From NCBI GenBank assembly GCA_030431975.1, contig JAUIHP010000021.1, positions 58,004-122,003 of the forward strand: a stretch of 64,000 nucleotides of DNA, written 5' to 3'. Below the pieces are notes generated by a model. That model worked only from the letters and a program-made list of their open reading frames with translations. It was not told the DNA's origin and did not search any database. Made by a program: the position numbers and the translations under genes. The stretch comes from a bacterium (GTDB lineage: Bacteria > Eisenbacteria > RBG-16-71-46 > CAIMUX01). Below are positions 34,291-42,392 of this stretch, piece by piece. The number at the start of each line of letters is the position of its first letter. Position 1 is the first letter of the stretch.

Positions 34291-35430
34291 ATGATGAAGA
34301 AGTGGTTAGCGTCGGCGGTCTTGTCGGCGGCAGTGCTCGTCGGATGCTCACAGGAATCCACGATCACAGAGTCCATTCCGTCGACCCAGTCCGACACCGA
34401 AGCAGAAGCGACCGCAGCGGCCGAGTTCGAAGCAGATCTCGAAGCCCAGATGGAGAGTCGCCATGGCCGCAATCGTGGCGCCTTCGTCATCGCCGACCGC
34501 GGCTCCGGCACCATCTCCGTCATCGACGAAAGGTCCTATGACGTCACGGCGGTCGAACTTCCCGCGGCGGATGGGGAACCGACACCCGAACCGATGTACG
34601 TCGTTTCCAACCGGGGCCGCGTCTTCGTCGGCGACCGGGCCAACAACCGCGTCGCCGTCTTCGATCCCCGAGACTACGACGTCATCGGAACCGTTCCGGC
34701 CGGCGCCGGAGTCTTCCACATGTGGGCCACCCCCAACGGGCGCCAACTCTGGGTCAACAACGACATCGACAACACGACGACGATCATCAACACACGGACG
34801 CTCCAAGTCATCGCCACCGCGGACACTCCGGCCGATCTCGTTGCGATCGGAGGACGCCCTCACGACGTCATCGTCGGGCCGCACGGGCGTTTTGCCTACG
34901 TCAGCGTCCTGACCAATGATCCGGACAACGACTACGTCGTGCAGTACAGCGCGCGGACGTTTCAGGAAGTCGGTCGCGCGGCCGTCGGCAAGGATCCCCA
35001 CCTTTCGCTGGCTCGCCAACACCGCAAGCTCTACGTCCCGTGTCAGAACAGCAACGTCGTCATCGTTCTTGACCGACGTAATCTGGAAGAGATCACGCGC
35101 ATTGATGTGCCCGGAGCCCACGGCGCCGCCCACTCGCCGAACGGTCGCATTTTCTACACCGCCAACCTTCCGGGCGGCGGCACCGATGCCCTCTGGGCCA
35201 TCGACACCCACCGGGATGAAATCGTCGGCGGACCCGTCGACAGCCCCTACCCGGTCCCCCACAACATCGCGCTCGATCGGAACGGCAAGGCACTGTTCCT
35301 GACCCACTCCGGCGGATCGGCCGACAAGGTTACGATCTATAAAGCCAAGCGGAACGGAGACATGGAGTACCGGGCCGAGGTTACGGTCGGGATCAACCCG
35401 TTCGGTCTGGCCTACGTCGGACGCAGGTAA
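34291..35430 (+). CDS. YVTN-type beta-propeller lipoprotein
   Basis: The 379-residue protein has a lipoprotein signal (AVLVGCS, Cys near residue 17), then an Ala/Glu-rich segment and about seven repeats of YVTN/WD-like type (VFVGDRANNRVAVFDPR, LWVNNDIDNTTTIINTR, LYVPCQNSNVVIVLDRR), forming a seven-bladed propeller anchored to the outer membrane or periplasmic face. Its ligand or enzyme role is unknown; some relatives bind metal or heme-linked partners. The ATG at 34291 has AGGAGGAAG upstream. A hairpin (35443-35469) follows. Confidence 0.85.
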   Translation: MMKKWLASAVLSAAVLVGCSQESTITESIPSTQSDTEAEATAAAEFEADLEAQMESRHGRNRGAFVIADRGSGTISVIDERSYDVTAVELPAADGEPTPEPMYVVSNRGRVFVGDRANNRVAVFDPRDYDVIGTVPAGAGVFHMWATPNGRQLWVNNDIDNTTTIINTRTLQVIATADTPADLVAIGGRPHDVIVGPHGRFAYVSVLTNDPDNDYVVQYSARTFQEVGRAAVGKDPHLSLARQHRKLYVPCQNSNVVIVLDRRNLEEITRIDVPGAHGAAHSPNGRIFYTANLPGGGTDALWAIDTHRDEIVGGPVDSPYPVPHNIALDRNGKALFLTHSGGSADKVTIYKAKRNGDMEYRAEVTVGINPFGLAYVGRR

Positions 35431-35442
35431 CCGAACTCTCAC

Positions 35443-35469
35443 CCCGCCGGGCGGTAGTCGCTCGGCGGG
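35443..35469. terminator. Possible bidirectional hairpin terminator
   Basis: CCCGCCG pairs with CGGCGGG, with a short GCG/CGC extension inside. It lies between the convergent lipoprotein and TonB-receptor genes. A U-tract is lacking, so the terminator call is weak. Confidence 0.4.
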
Positions 35470-35521
35470 TCTGAAGCGCCGTCAGTCCGCAATCTTCCGT
35501 CCACCACCTAGCGTCCCCTAG

Positions 35522-37771
35522 TCAGAAGTTCAGTCGGTAGAAGACGGAAAGGTTGCGGCCTTCCTCGGGAAGGATCGACTTGATACGCGAGAGGTGGTTT
35601 CGGTACTCCGCGTCCGTCACGTTTTCCAGTCGAACGATGACCGAGTGCAGAATCGTTGCCCCGAGATGTTGCCACTCTGCGCGTAGACCCGGAACCAGGT
35701 AGGCGGCGGTCGGCGTCTCGAACTCTCCAAGTCGTTCCTGGCGCGCCGCGCCGCGAACATCGGCGCCAAAGTGAAATGCCTGCCAGCCGTAGTCGAGAGA
35801 GACTTGCCCCGACAGTGGCGGGATCAAAGGGAGGGGCCCACCCGATGACGTGTTCTCGGCTCGGACGTAACCGAGGCTGGCCGACAACTCGACATCTCCG
35901 CGCTGCCATGCAGCCGAGGCCTCGGCGCCAATGAACCGAGCGTCGACGCCGACAAACCTCCACAAAGCAAGGAAGCCGTCCTCGCCGGGTCCGTACTCGA
36001 TCTCCCCAGTGTCGGTCGCCTGGATGTAGCCGTCGATCTGGTTGATGTAGGCGGTCGCTTCCAATGCCGTGTTTTCCGATTCGAAGCGCATCGTAGCTTC
36101 CGCAGAAAGACCGGCCTCCGTATCCAGGTCGGAGTTCCCGACCTCGAATGAAAAAGCCGCCAGATGCGGACCGTCGGAGAAGAGTTCTTCCAAGGCCGGA
36201 GACCGAAAGGATCGTGAGAGGACGGCCTCTGCTGTCCACGCTTCCGCCAGGTCTCTCGACACGGAAACGGACGCCGACGCTCCGGCGAAGTCGCGGTCCC
36301 GAATCGGGCCCGCTTTGTTCGTGTCCGTGTATGCCGGCTCCACCCCCCGGTAGTCGAAACGAACCGAACCACCCAGGCCCCAGTCGCCGATCTCACGATA
36401 CTGATAAAGAAAGACGCCCGCCGAACGTTCGATGACGGGAGGAGTAAAGCTCAAACAGCCGGAGGCATAGTCCCGATGTTGGTAGCTCACCCCGACACTG
36501 CCCGATCCCAGCCAGCCCGGAGCCTCGTCGTCGAGGTGGACGCGAAGACTGGAGGCGTAGTTGAGCACTCCGAAGGAAACGCCACAGGCTCCGGAGGACT
36601 CGAGTTCCTTCTGGAAGTAGCGTGAATAGCCGCTCTTGAGATTGATCCCCTCCACGCCGTCCCAGTCCGGATGGAACTCTCCGTCCAGCGTGTAGTGGCG
36701 CCGGTCGACTTCGAGATTCGCGCCGTTCGGATGCCCGCCCAGAAAGCCACCGGGAACGCCATACTCCGAATCGAAGTAGCTGGCCGAAACTCCGAGGTAG
36801 CCCCAAGACTGAAAGCGGGAAAGCCCGACCGTTCCGTTCCAGGACGTGATCCCGGTGTTTCTGATCTCGCCGACGGGGGTCTCGACATCCTCTGCCCGGC
36901 GAAGCGATAGATCGACCGCCGCAACGTAGTCCTTCCACGGACCCGTCAAGCGCATCTGCGTCGCTCTTGATCGCGTCGCACTCTCCCCCTGCAACTGCAG
37001 CTGCCCACGGACCCGGTCGAGCTGTTGACTGGGAACGTAGCCGCGCTCGACGTTGACGACGCCACCGACGACGGAAGATCCGAAGGCAAGGGCTGCCGGC
37101 CCCCGGACAATTTCGATTTCTTTCGCGCTCAGGGGATCGATGACGACGGCATGATCCGAAGAGGTGGCGGAGAGGTCTCCCGTCGGTGCGCCGTCCTCCA
37201 GAACGAGCAGGCGCTCCCCACTCATGCCACGAACCACCGGTCGCGCCGGCGCGGGGCCCATCGTTCGCTCCGCCAGCCCAGGCTCGCGAGCCAACGTGCC
37301 GGCCACCGTGTCGGTCATGCGGCGCTGCAGATCCCGGCCGGACAGTTCGACACTCCGGTCACGCTCGATAATCTCGGGATGAACATGGTGGCCGTGGGAC
37401 AGATACTCGTCGACACGGATCGGCGCTGCGGTCATTCGGATGTCGAGCTCGACCGTTTCACCCGCCCCGATGTCCACTTCGTGAACCTGCTTCTCGTATC
37501 CGATCCGAGTGAACTCGATGACGTGTAGGCCGGGCTTCAACCCGTCGACACGGTACTTCCCCTCGGAGTCGGTGAATTCCAGGTGTCCGTCCAGATCGTG
37601 AACGTCGACCCAGGCCACACCCGTTCCCATTTCCGAGTCGGTGACCTGCCCGATGATCGTCCCCGGTTCGGTATCCGGAGTGGTCGAACGTTCGGGACCC
37701 TGGCCACTCGACGAGGTTGCAGCCACGGCGAAACACAGGAGAAGCAAAGCGAGGGTGGAGAGGGCACGCAT
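35522..37771 (-). CDS. TonB-dependent outer-membrane receptor
   Basis: The 749-residue protein has a signal peptide, an N-terminal CarboxypepD_reg-like domain (~35-110: GQVTDSEMGTGVAWV, YRVDGLKPGLHVIEFTRIGYE), a plug domain (PVVRGMSGERLLVLEDG, EIEIVRGPAALAFGS) and a 22-strand barrel ending NLSVFYRLNF with terminal Phe. A His-rich run, SHGHHVHPE, sits between the regulatory domain and plug and might bind a metal. The substrate is not otherwise shown; no siderophore or vitamin genes are adjacent. The ATG at 37771 has GGAG nine bases upstream; an earlier ATG at 37798 is less well placed. Confidence 0.88.
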   Translation of the reverse strand: MRALSTLALLLLCFAVAATSSSGQGPERSTTPDTEPGTIIGQVTDSEMGTGVAWVDVHDLDGHLEFTDSEGKYRVDGLKPGLHVIEFTRIGYEKQVHEVDIGAGETVELDIRMTAAPIRVDEYLSHGHHVHPEIIERDRSVELSGRDLQRRMTDTVAGTLAREPGLAERTMGPAPARPVVRGMSGERLLVLEDGAPTGDLSATSSDHAVVIDPLSAKEIEIVRGPAALAFGSSVVGGVVNVERGYVPSQQLDRVRGQLQLQGESATRSRATQMRLTGPWKDYVAAVDLSLRRAEDVETPVGEIRNTGITSWNGTVGLSRFQSWGYLGVSASYFDSEYGVPGGFLGGHPNGANLEVDRRHYTLDGEFHPDWDGVEGINLKSGYSRYFQKELESSGACGVSFGVLNYASSLRVHLDDEAPGWLGSGSVGVSYQHRDYASGCLSFTPPVIERSAGVFLYQYREIGDWGLGGSVRFDYRGVEPAYTDTNKAGPIRDRDFAGASASVSVSRDLAEAWTAEAVLSRSFRSPALEELFSDGPHLAAFSFEVGNSDLDTEAGLSAEATMRFESENTALEATAYINQIDGYIQATDTGEIEYGPGEDGFLALWRFVGVDARFIGAEASAAWQRGDVELSASLGYVRAENTSSGGPLPLIPPLSGQVSLDYGWQAFHFGADVRGAARQERLGEFETPTAAYLVPGLRAEWQHLGATILHSVIVRLENVTDAEYRNHLSRIKSILPEEGRNLSVFYRLNF

Positions 37772-38033
37772 CGAGAGAAACTCCAGCGGCGAAGACAATC
37801 GGCCGGCGGCCTGAGCGAACCTTTCAAATCGGAATCAAACGAAACGCCCGCCGCATCCCCGGAACTCTAGAGGACGGCAGCGGGCAAATCGAGCCCCGAT
37901 GGTGCTCCGATCGCGATGAAGCTCAGGTCATGGGTTCCGGTCCGAACCACAACCATTTTGCGATCAGAAGTTCCGACCCCGGAACTCGACCGCGGAGACT
38001 GGGTCCGGAAGCTTTCGGAACTGAAGTCTCGAC

Positions 38034-38495
38034 TCAGATTGCATCGAGACGCGCGTAGCTGGACTCCATTCCGTCCGCCATTCCCGTACCCAACGCGGCT
38101 TCTCTTTCCTGCGCCGAAGCAAAGGTCATCGTCAGTTCCAGCCGGGTCCCGTCCCCGTCCGCGATGTAGAGCGTCTCACACGTGACCGGCGTCGCCCCGG
38201 GCATGTCGTAATGCTCCGTGTGGACGCTTCGACGCGGGGCGTCCAGTTCCTTGACCTCGCCGTTGGCTTCGAAACCGTTTCCCTCCCCGTCTTCCCAACG
38301 GAACCGGATCTTCGCGCCGACCTTGGCTTCCGCTTCGCAGATCGGCATCGACCATCCGGGAGGGCCGAGCATCCACTTCTGGATGAGCTCGGGCTGCCAA
38401 TGGGCATCCCAAACGCGCTGGGGGGAGGCCGCAAAGCGGCGCACGACTTTGAGCTGGGTGTCTCCCACCAACTCGACGCTCAAAGGCTGATTCAT
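38034..38495 (-). CDS. SRPBCC/AHSA1-family protein
   Basis: The 153-residue protein is of the START/AHSA1 (activator of Hsp90 ATPase-like) group: VVRRFAASPQRVWDAHWQPELIQKWMLGPPGW at the start and GTRLELTMTF towards the end, forming a helix-grip ligand pocket. Proteins of this kind are often paired with ArsR regulators and bind hydrophobic molecules or act in detoxification. Its ATG overlaps the ArsR gene's stop (38492-38495). Confidence 0.88.
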   Translation of the reverse strand: MNQPLSVELVGDTQLKVVRRFAASPQRVWDAHWQPELIQKWMLGPPGWSMPICEAEAKVGAKIRFRWEDGEGNGFEANGEVKELDAPRRSVHTEHYDMPGATPVTCETLYIADGDGTRLELTMTFASAQEREAALGTGMADGMESSYARLDAI

Positions 38496-38818
38496 TTCGC
38501 TTCTCCTTCTCCGTCGGCCAGAAGCTTGTCCAGCCGACCGTAGTTGTCGCTGAGAACCTCTCGGAATCGCTCCAGCCAGGACTCGACCTGATGCAGAGAG
38601 CGCGTTTCCAATCGAAAGACCCGATGCTGGCCCTGGACCCGGCGGGAGATGAGCCCGGCGTGTTCCAGGACCTTGAGGTGACGCGAGACCGCCGGCGGCG
38701 AGATGGGGAGTGGTCGCGCCAGCTCCCCCGCTGTGGCTTCCCCTTTTCGCAGACGTTCCACGATCCCGAGTCTTGTCGGGTCGCTGAGAGCGGCGAATGT
38801 CGAGACCAACTCCGGCAC
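38492..38818 (-). CDS. ArsR-family transcriptional repressor
   Basis: The 108-residue winged-helix protein has the ArsR HTH (FAALSDPTRLGIVERLRKGEATAGELA, then SPPAVSRHLKVLEHAGLISRR) and a C-terminal dimerisation helix. It lacks the Cys metal motifs, fitting the non-metal-sensing group (SdpR or AHSA1-associated). It is the first gene of a two-gene operon with SRPBCC. A perfect 8+8 palindrome lies 18 bp upstream and is the likely autoregulatory operator. Confidence 0.92.
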   Translation of the reverse strand: MPELVSTFAALSDPTRLGIVERLRKGEATAGELARPLPISPPAVSRHLKVLEHAGLISRRVQGQHRVFRLETRSLHQVESWLERFREVLSDNYGRLDKLLADGEGEAK

Positions 38819-38836
38819 GGCGCGCCTCCTTCCTGA

Positions 38837-38858
38837 TAATTAACTCTACTGTTAATTA
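38837..38858. promoter_or_regulatory. Palindromic operator candidate (ArsR)
   Basis: TAATTAAC, a 6-nt spacer TCTACT, and GTTAATTA form a perfect inverted repeat 18 bp upstream of the ArsR start, in an AT-rich island within GC-rich DNA. It probably overlaps the promoter -10/-35 region. Confidence 0.75.
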
Positions 38859-38977
38859 ACATACACAGCAAGTGAGAAACACCGCTCCGGCGAAGAGAGT
38901 TCTCGGGGTTGGCGGACGCGACTCGGGTATCCTTCGGACGGAACCGCAAAACCCCAAACATCGGAGGTCTGCAGCCT

Positions 38978-40537
38978 ATGCCCCTCTCTCCCCGGAATCT
39001 TTCACTCTGGATCGGTGGCGCCGCCCTGTGCGCGGCAACCGTTCTCCCGACGTCGGCGGCCACCGCCGGCGAAATGATCGGCCTGGTCGAGGTCGCAGGA
39101 GGCTTCTCCGCCCCGACGTTCGTCACCCATGCGCCGGGCTTTCCCGACTACCTGTACATCGTGGAGCAGGGATCCGGCGGAACGGCCCGGATTCGCGTCT
39201 TCAATGAAGTGACCGAAGTCGTGACCACCTTCCTTACCCTGACCGGAATCTCCACGGGCGGAGAACGCGGTGCTCTCGGCCTGGCCTTCCATCCCGACGT
39301 ACTCGACAACGGCTACTTCTACGTCTACACCTCCGTGCCGGCGGCCGGCGGAGGGGACCACGACACATGGATTCGTCGATTCACGATGACGACACCGACG
39401 GTTGCAGACCCGGCCAGTGCCGTTTCCGTCCTTCGCTTCGAGCAGGACTTCGGCAACCACAACGGTGGATGGATCGGTTTCGACCACGATGGCCTGCTTT
39501 GGATCGGGACGGGAGACGGCGGTTCGGGCGGCGATCCCAACAACCGGTCGCAGAACATCGACTCTCTGCTCGGAAAGATGCTGCGCATCGACGTGGACGG
39601 GGACGACTTCCCCGCCGACCCGGATCGAAACTACGCCATTCCTGCCGACAATCCCTTCGTCGGCACAGCCGGACTCGACGAGATCTGGTCCTATGGTTTG
39701 CGCAACCCGTGGCGGAACAGTTTTGATCGTTTGACCGGCGACCTCTACATGGGAGACGTCGGACAGGGACAGCTGGAAGAGATCGACTTCGAACGGTCGG
39801 ACTCTCCCGGCGGGACCAACTACGGCTGGCGGGTCATGGAGGGAACGCGCTGTTTCGACAACTCGGAGGCCGACGGCAACCCGCCGTGTTTCGATGCGTC
39901 TTTCATCGAGCCGGTCTATGAGTACCTGCACAATTCCAGCAACACCGGCGGTTTCTCGGTGACCGGAGGCTACGTGTACCGAGGCCCCGTTCCCTGCCTG
40001 CACGGGACGTACTTCTTCGCCGACTTCGTCAACCCGCGGATCTGGTCGTTGCGCGTCGACCGTGACACCGGCGAGATGATCCCAGGCACGTTCCAGGACT
40101 GGACCAACACCTTCAACGCGAGCATCCCGGGGAACGTCGGCAACATCAGCACCTTTGGTGAGGACGAGGACGGCAACGTCTACATCATGGACTTCGGCGG
40201 CGGGCTCTACCGGATCGAGGGCGAATGCTCACCGGCCTCGGTGGACGGCGAGTCGGTCCGGAACTTTGCAAACCTGCGCGCGCTTCCAAACCCAGCCCGG
40301 AACGAGGTCGTCCTCTCCTACGAGCTGGAACACAACTCTGCAGTCGAGGTGCGGGTCTTCGACATCAACGGACGGTTGGTCCGGGAATTGGTCACGCACG
40401 AACAAACCGCAGGGTCTCACTCCGTGGAATGGGACGGATCGGACGATCGCGGTCTCTCCGTGGCGGCCGGCGCGTACCTGCTGGAGCTTCGGACGGAGAA
40501 CGGCTCCGCCACGGAGCGGATCGTTTTGACGCGCTAA
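38978..40537 (+). CDS. Secreted PQQ sugar-dehydrogenase-like propeller with sorting domain
   Basis: The 519-residue protein has a signal peptide (ending near ATAG), then a six-bladed propeller typical of soluble glucose/sorbosone dehydrogenases (GSDH): GERGALGLAFHPDV, HNGGWIGFDHDGLLWIGTGDGGSGGDP, IWSYGLRNPWRNSFD, YMGDVGQGQLEEID, NYGWRVMEG. These carry the usual His/Arg/Asp residues. The last 85 residues (LPNPARNEVVLSYE, VFDINGRLVREL, VEWDGSDDRG, GAYLLEL) are the FlgD-like sorting domain ending RIVLTR. It may oxidise sugars with PQQ, though cofactor binding is not shown. The ATG follows GGAGG. Confidence 0.85.
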   Translation: MPLSPRNLSLWIGGAALCAATVLPTSAATAGEMIGLVEVAGGFSAPTFVTHAPGFPDYLYIVEQGSGGTARIRVFNEVTEVVTTFLTLTGISTGGERGALGLAFHPDVLDNGYFYVYTSVPAAGGGDHDTWIRRFTMTTPTVADPASAVSVLRFEQDFGNHNGGWIGFDHDGLLWIGTGDGGSGGDPNNRSQNIDSLLGKMLRIDVDGDDFPADPDRNYAIPADNPFVGTAGLDEIWSYGLRNPWRNSFDRLTGDLYMGDVGQGQLEEIDFERSDSPGGTNYGWRVMEGTRCFDNSEADGNPPCFDASFIEPVYEYLHNSSNTGGFSVTGGYVYRGPVPCLHGTYFFADFVNPRIWSLRVDRDTGEMIPGTFQDWTNTFNASIPGNVGNISTFGEDEDGNVYIMDFGGGLYRIEGECSPASVDGESVRNFANLRALPNPARNEVVLSYELEHNSAVEVRVFDINGRLVRELVTHEQTAGSHSVEWDGSDDRGLSVAAGAYLLELRTENGSATERIVLTR

Positions 40538-40582
40538 CCTGCGCCGCTCCCGGACTGACTGGGAGCATCCAGAAACTGAAAC

Positions 40583-40640
40583 GAGCCGGGGCCCTCTCGC
40601 GTACCCACGACGTACGCAAGAAGGGCCCCGGCTCTTTCTT
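40583..40640 (+). terminator. Strong intrinsic terminator
   Basis: GAGCCGGGGCCCT and AGGGCCCCGGCTC form a perfect 13-bp stem; the inner loop has a second GCGTAC/GTACGC arm. TTTCTT follows. It lies after the GSDH-like gene and before the leftward peroxidase gene. Confidence 0.9.
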
Positions 40641-40711
40641 CTGCGGCGATGAAAAGCACCGGGGCATCCCGGTCCGTCGGTCGGCGCGGTGCCTGCACCT
40701 TGATTCGACCC

Positions 40712-42145
40712 TTAGGCCGTTCCCCTCGAGACGTAGCGGACGACATCAGCAAGTTCGAACTTGCTCTTCGGCCCGGCGATGCACGGATCCGGCTTCCACT
40801 TCGGATGTTTGAGGATGCTGTCCTCGCAGTGCAGCATGCCGCCGAGCATCACTTCCAGAATGATGGCCGATCCGACGGGACCCATCCGGTCCCCCTTGCC
40901 CAGGGTCGCCGCCTCCTGCATCAGATAGAAAAACAGCGGCGTCTCGTCCACAAAGTCCTTCGTCTCCGGCAGGTCCGGCACCACTGCATTCAGTTTGAGC
41001 GGCCCGGCTGCAGTACTGATGGGATACCCAGCGTTCTTCAGAGCCGCTGCGACCGACTGACCGCTCGGCAACGAAAGCGCATTGCCCCGAAGGAGGTTCC
41101 GGAAGGCAAGCGAACGCTCGTCATCCGTCGCGTCCCGCCCGACGATCGCGTCCGGCATGCGAATGAGTTCTTCCGGGAACGCTGGGTCGAACGCCTTCGT
41201 CGAAAGTGGCTCCAGGCACGGATCCACCGGTAGAAGAAAACGCCAGTCCACCACCAGGTCGAGCGGCAATGGAGTGAAGCCGGTCGTCCCGAAGCGTTCG
41301 TCGAAGAGGTCGACCTCCGGATGCTTACTGTTGACGGCGTAACGGGACCGAACGGTGGTGTGACCGAAGCGGTAGGCGGCCACACTGAACTCCACCGGCA
41401 TCGGCAGATTGTTGTGCGCATCCGCCTTGTAGACCAGCGGATACTTGTTCGCCGCAACGTTCTTCAGCGCGAAGTCGAAGATCTTCGGGTCACAGATACG
41501 GTGCAGGAAGTCGTGCACGACCAGCCACTGGTAGTGGAAGCGCGTGATGTGCTGGGCCTCCTCGAACCGGTTCGACAAAGGGACCGTCGCGGCCAATGAA
41601 TCGTAGACATGGTTGTGAAAGCGGATGAAGAGAAGCTGCATCTGGGAAACGAAGATGTTCTCGTCATTGCGGGGATCCCCGATCAGAGCAGTCCCAAACT
41701 CATTTCTGGGGAGATCATCGGGGTTGAGCAGATTCCCTTCAAGAAGTCGCCCCGGGGCGGTTGCCCCCTCGTAGAGGTGAGGACTCGCTTCCGGACCGAA
41801 ACCGTAGACGCAGTCGAGGTCGAGAGTCGGAGTCCGGAGATTGGGCAGGTCCGTAATCTCTCCGTTCGAAAGCGGGTTCCCATGAAGCTCCGTCTTCGTG
41901 TCGAGCGTGATGTCGTGGTCGACAAACTGAGCGAAGAATGTGTAACCGGCGGGAACTTTACTGTCCCCGCTCTGGTCGAGTGCGTCATGCATCGGGGAGC
42001 CGGGGCCGCCCATCAGGTGGGCCTGCGCTTCGCTAACGGCGAGTGGCTTGAGCTTCGGAAAGAGTTTGCCGAAGCTGCCGAGCCTGGCGTGACTACATCC
42101 CGTGGCTTTGGACACTCCGTGGTGTTGCACGGGACACGATGACAT
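40712..42145 (-). CDS. Animal-type heme peroxidase
   Basis: The 477-residue protein belongs to the animal heme peroxidase (peroxidase-cyclooxygenase) superfamily. The distal His lies in FAQFVDHDIT (about residue 77), with the Ca-binding Asp next to it. The proximal His lies in AYRFGHTTVRS (about 258), and the central ALIGDPRNDENIFVSQMQLLFIRFHN block is diagnostic, with catalytic-region Arg. It oxidises substrates with peroxide and can make hypohalites. No signal peptide is apparent; the N-terminus has three Cys. It is alone on its strand. Confidence 0.9.
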   Translation of the reverse strand: MSSCPVQHHGVSKATGCSHARLGSFGKLFPKLKPLAVSEAQAHLMGGPGSPMHDALDQSGDSKVPAGYTFFAQFVDHDITLDTKTELHGNPLSNGEITDLPNLRTPTLDLDCVYGFGPEASPHLYEGATAPGRLLEGNLLNPDDLPRNEFGTALIGDPRNDENIFVSQMQLLFIRFHNHVYDSLAATVPLSNRFEEAQHITRFHYQWLVVHDFLHRICDPKIFDFALKNVAANKYPLVYKADAHNNLPMPVEFSVAAYRFGHTTVRSRYAVNSKHPEVDLFDERFGTTGFTPLPLDLVVDWRFLLPVDPCLEPLSTKAFDPAFPEELIRMPDAIVGRDATDDERSLAFRNLLRGNALSLPSGQSVAAALKNAGYPISTAAGPLKLNAVVPDLPETKDFVDETPLFFYLMQEAATLGKGDRMGPVGSAIILEVMLGGMLHCEDSILKHPKWKPDPCIAGPKSKFELADVVRYVSRGTA

Positions 42146-42392
42146 GGTTCTCCTCCAGTCAGGATTCGGTAATCGGTGCGGCGGCGACGAGGCGGATCGA
42201 GAGGTTCAACAAGTCGCCGGACTTGGGGAGGAGCAACGGCCACCAGGGAGTCGCCTGTCGCGTCGACGGCCAGCGCCCGCGAAGACGAGTTCTCCTTCAA
42301 CCCCACCCAACCGGGAAACGGGGAAGCACGGGAGAATCGGACAGGAAATCGTCAAGAAAAGCGGACTCAGCCGAGCCCGTCGACGGACGCCG

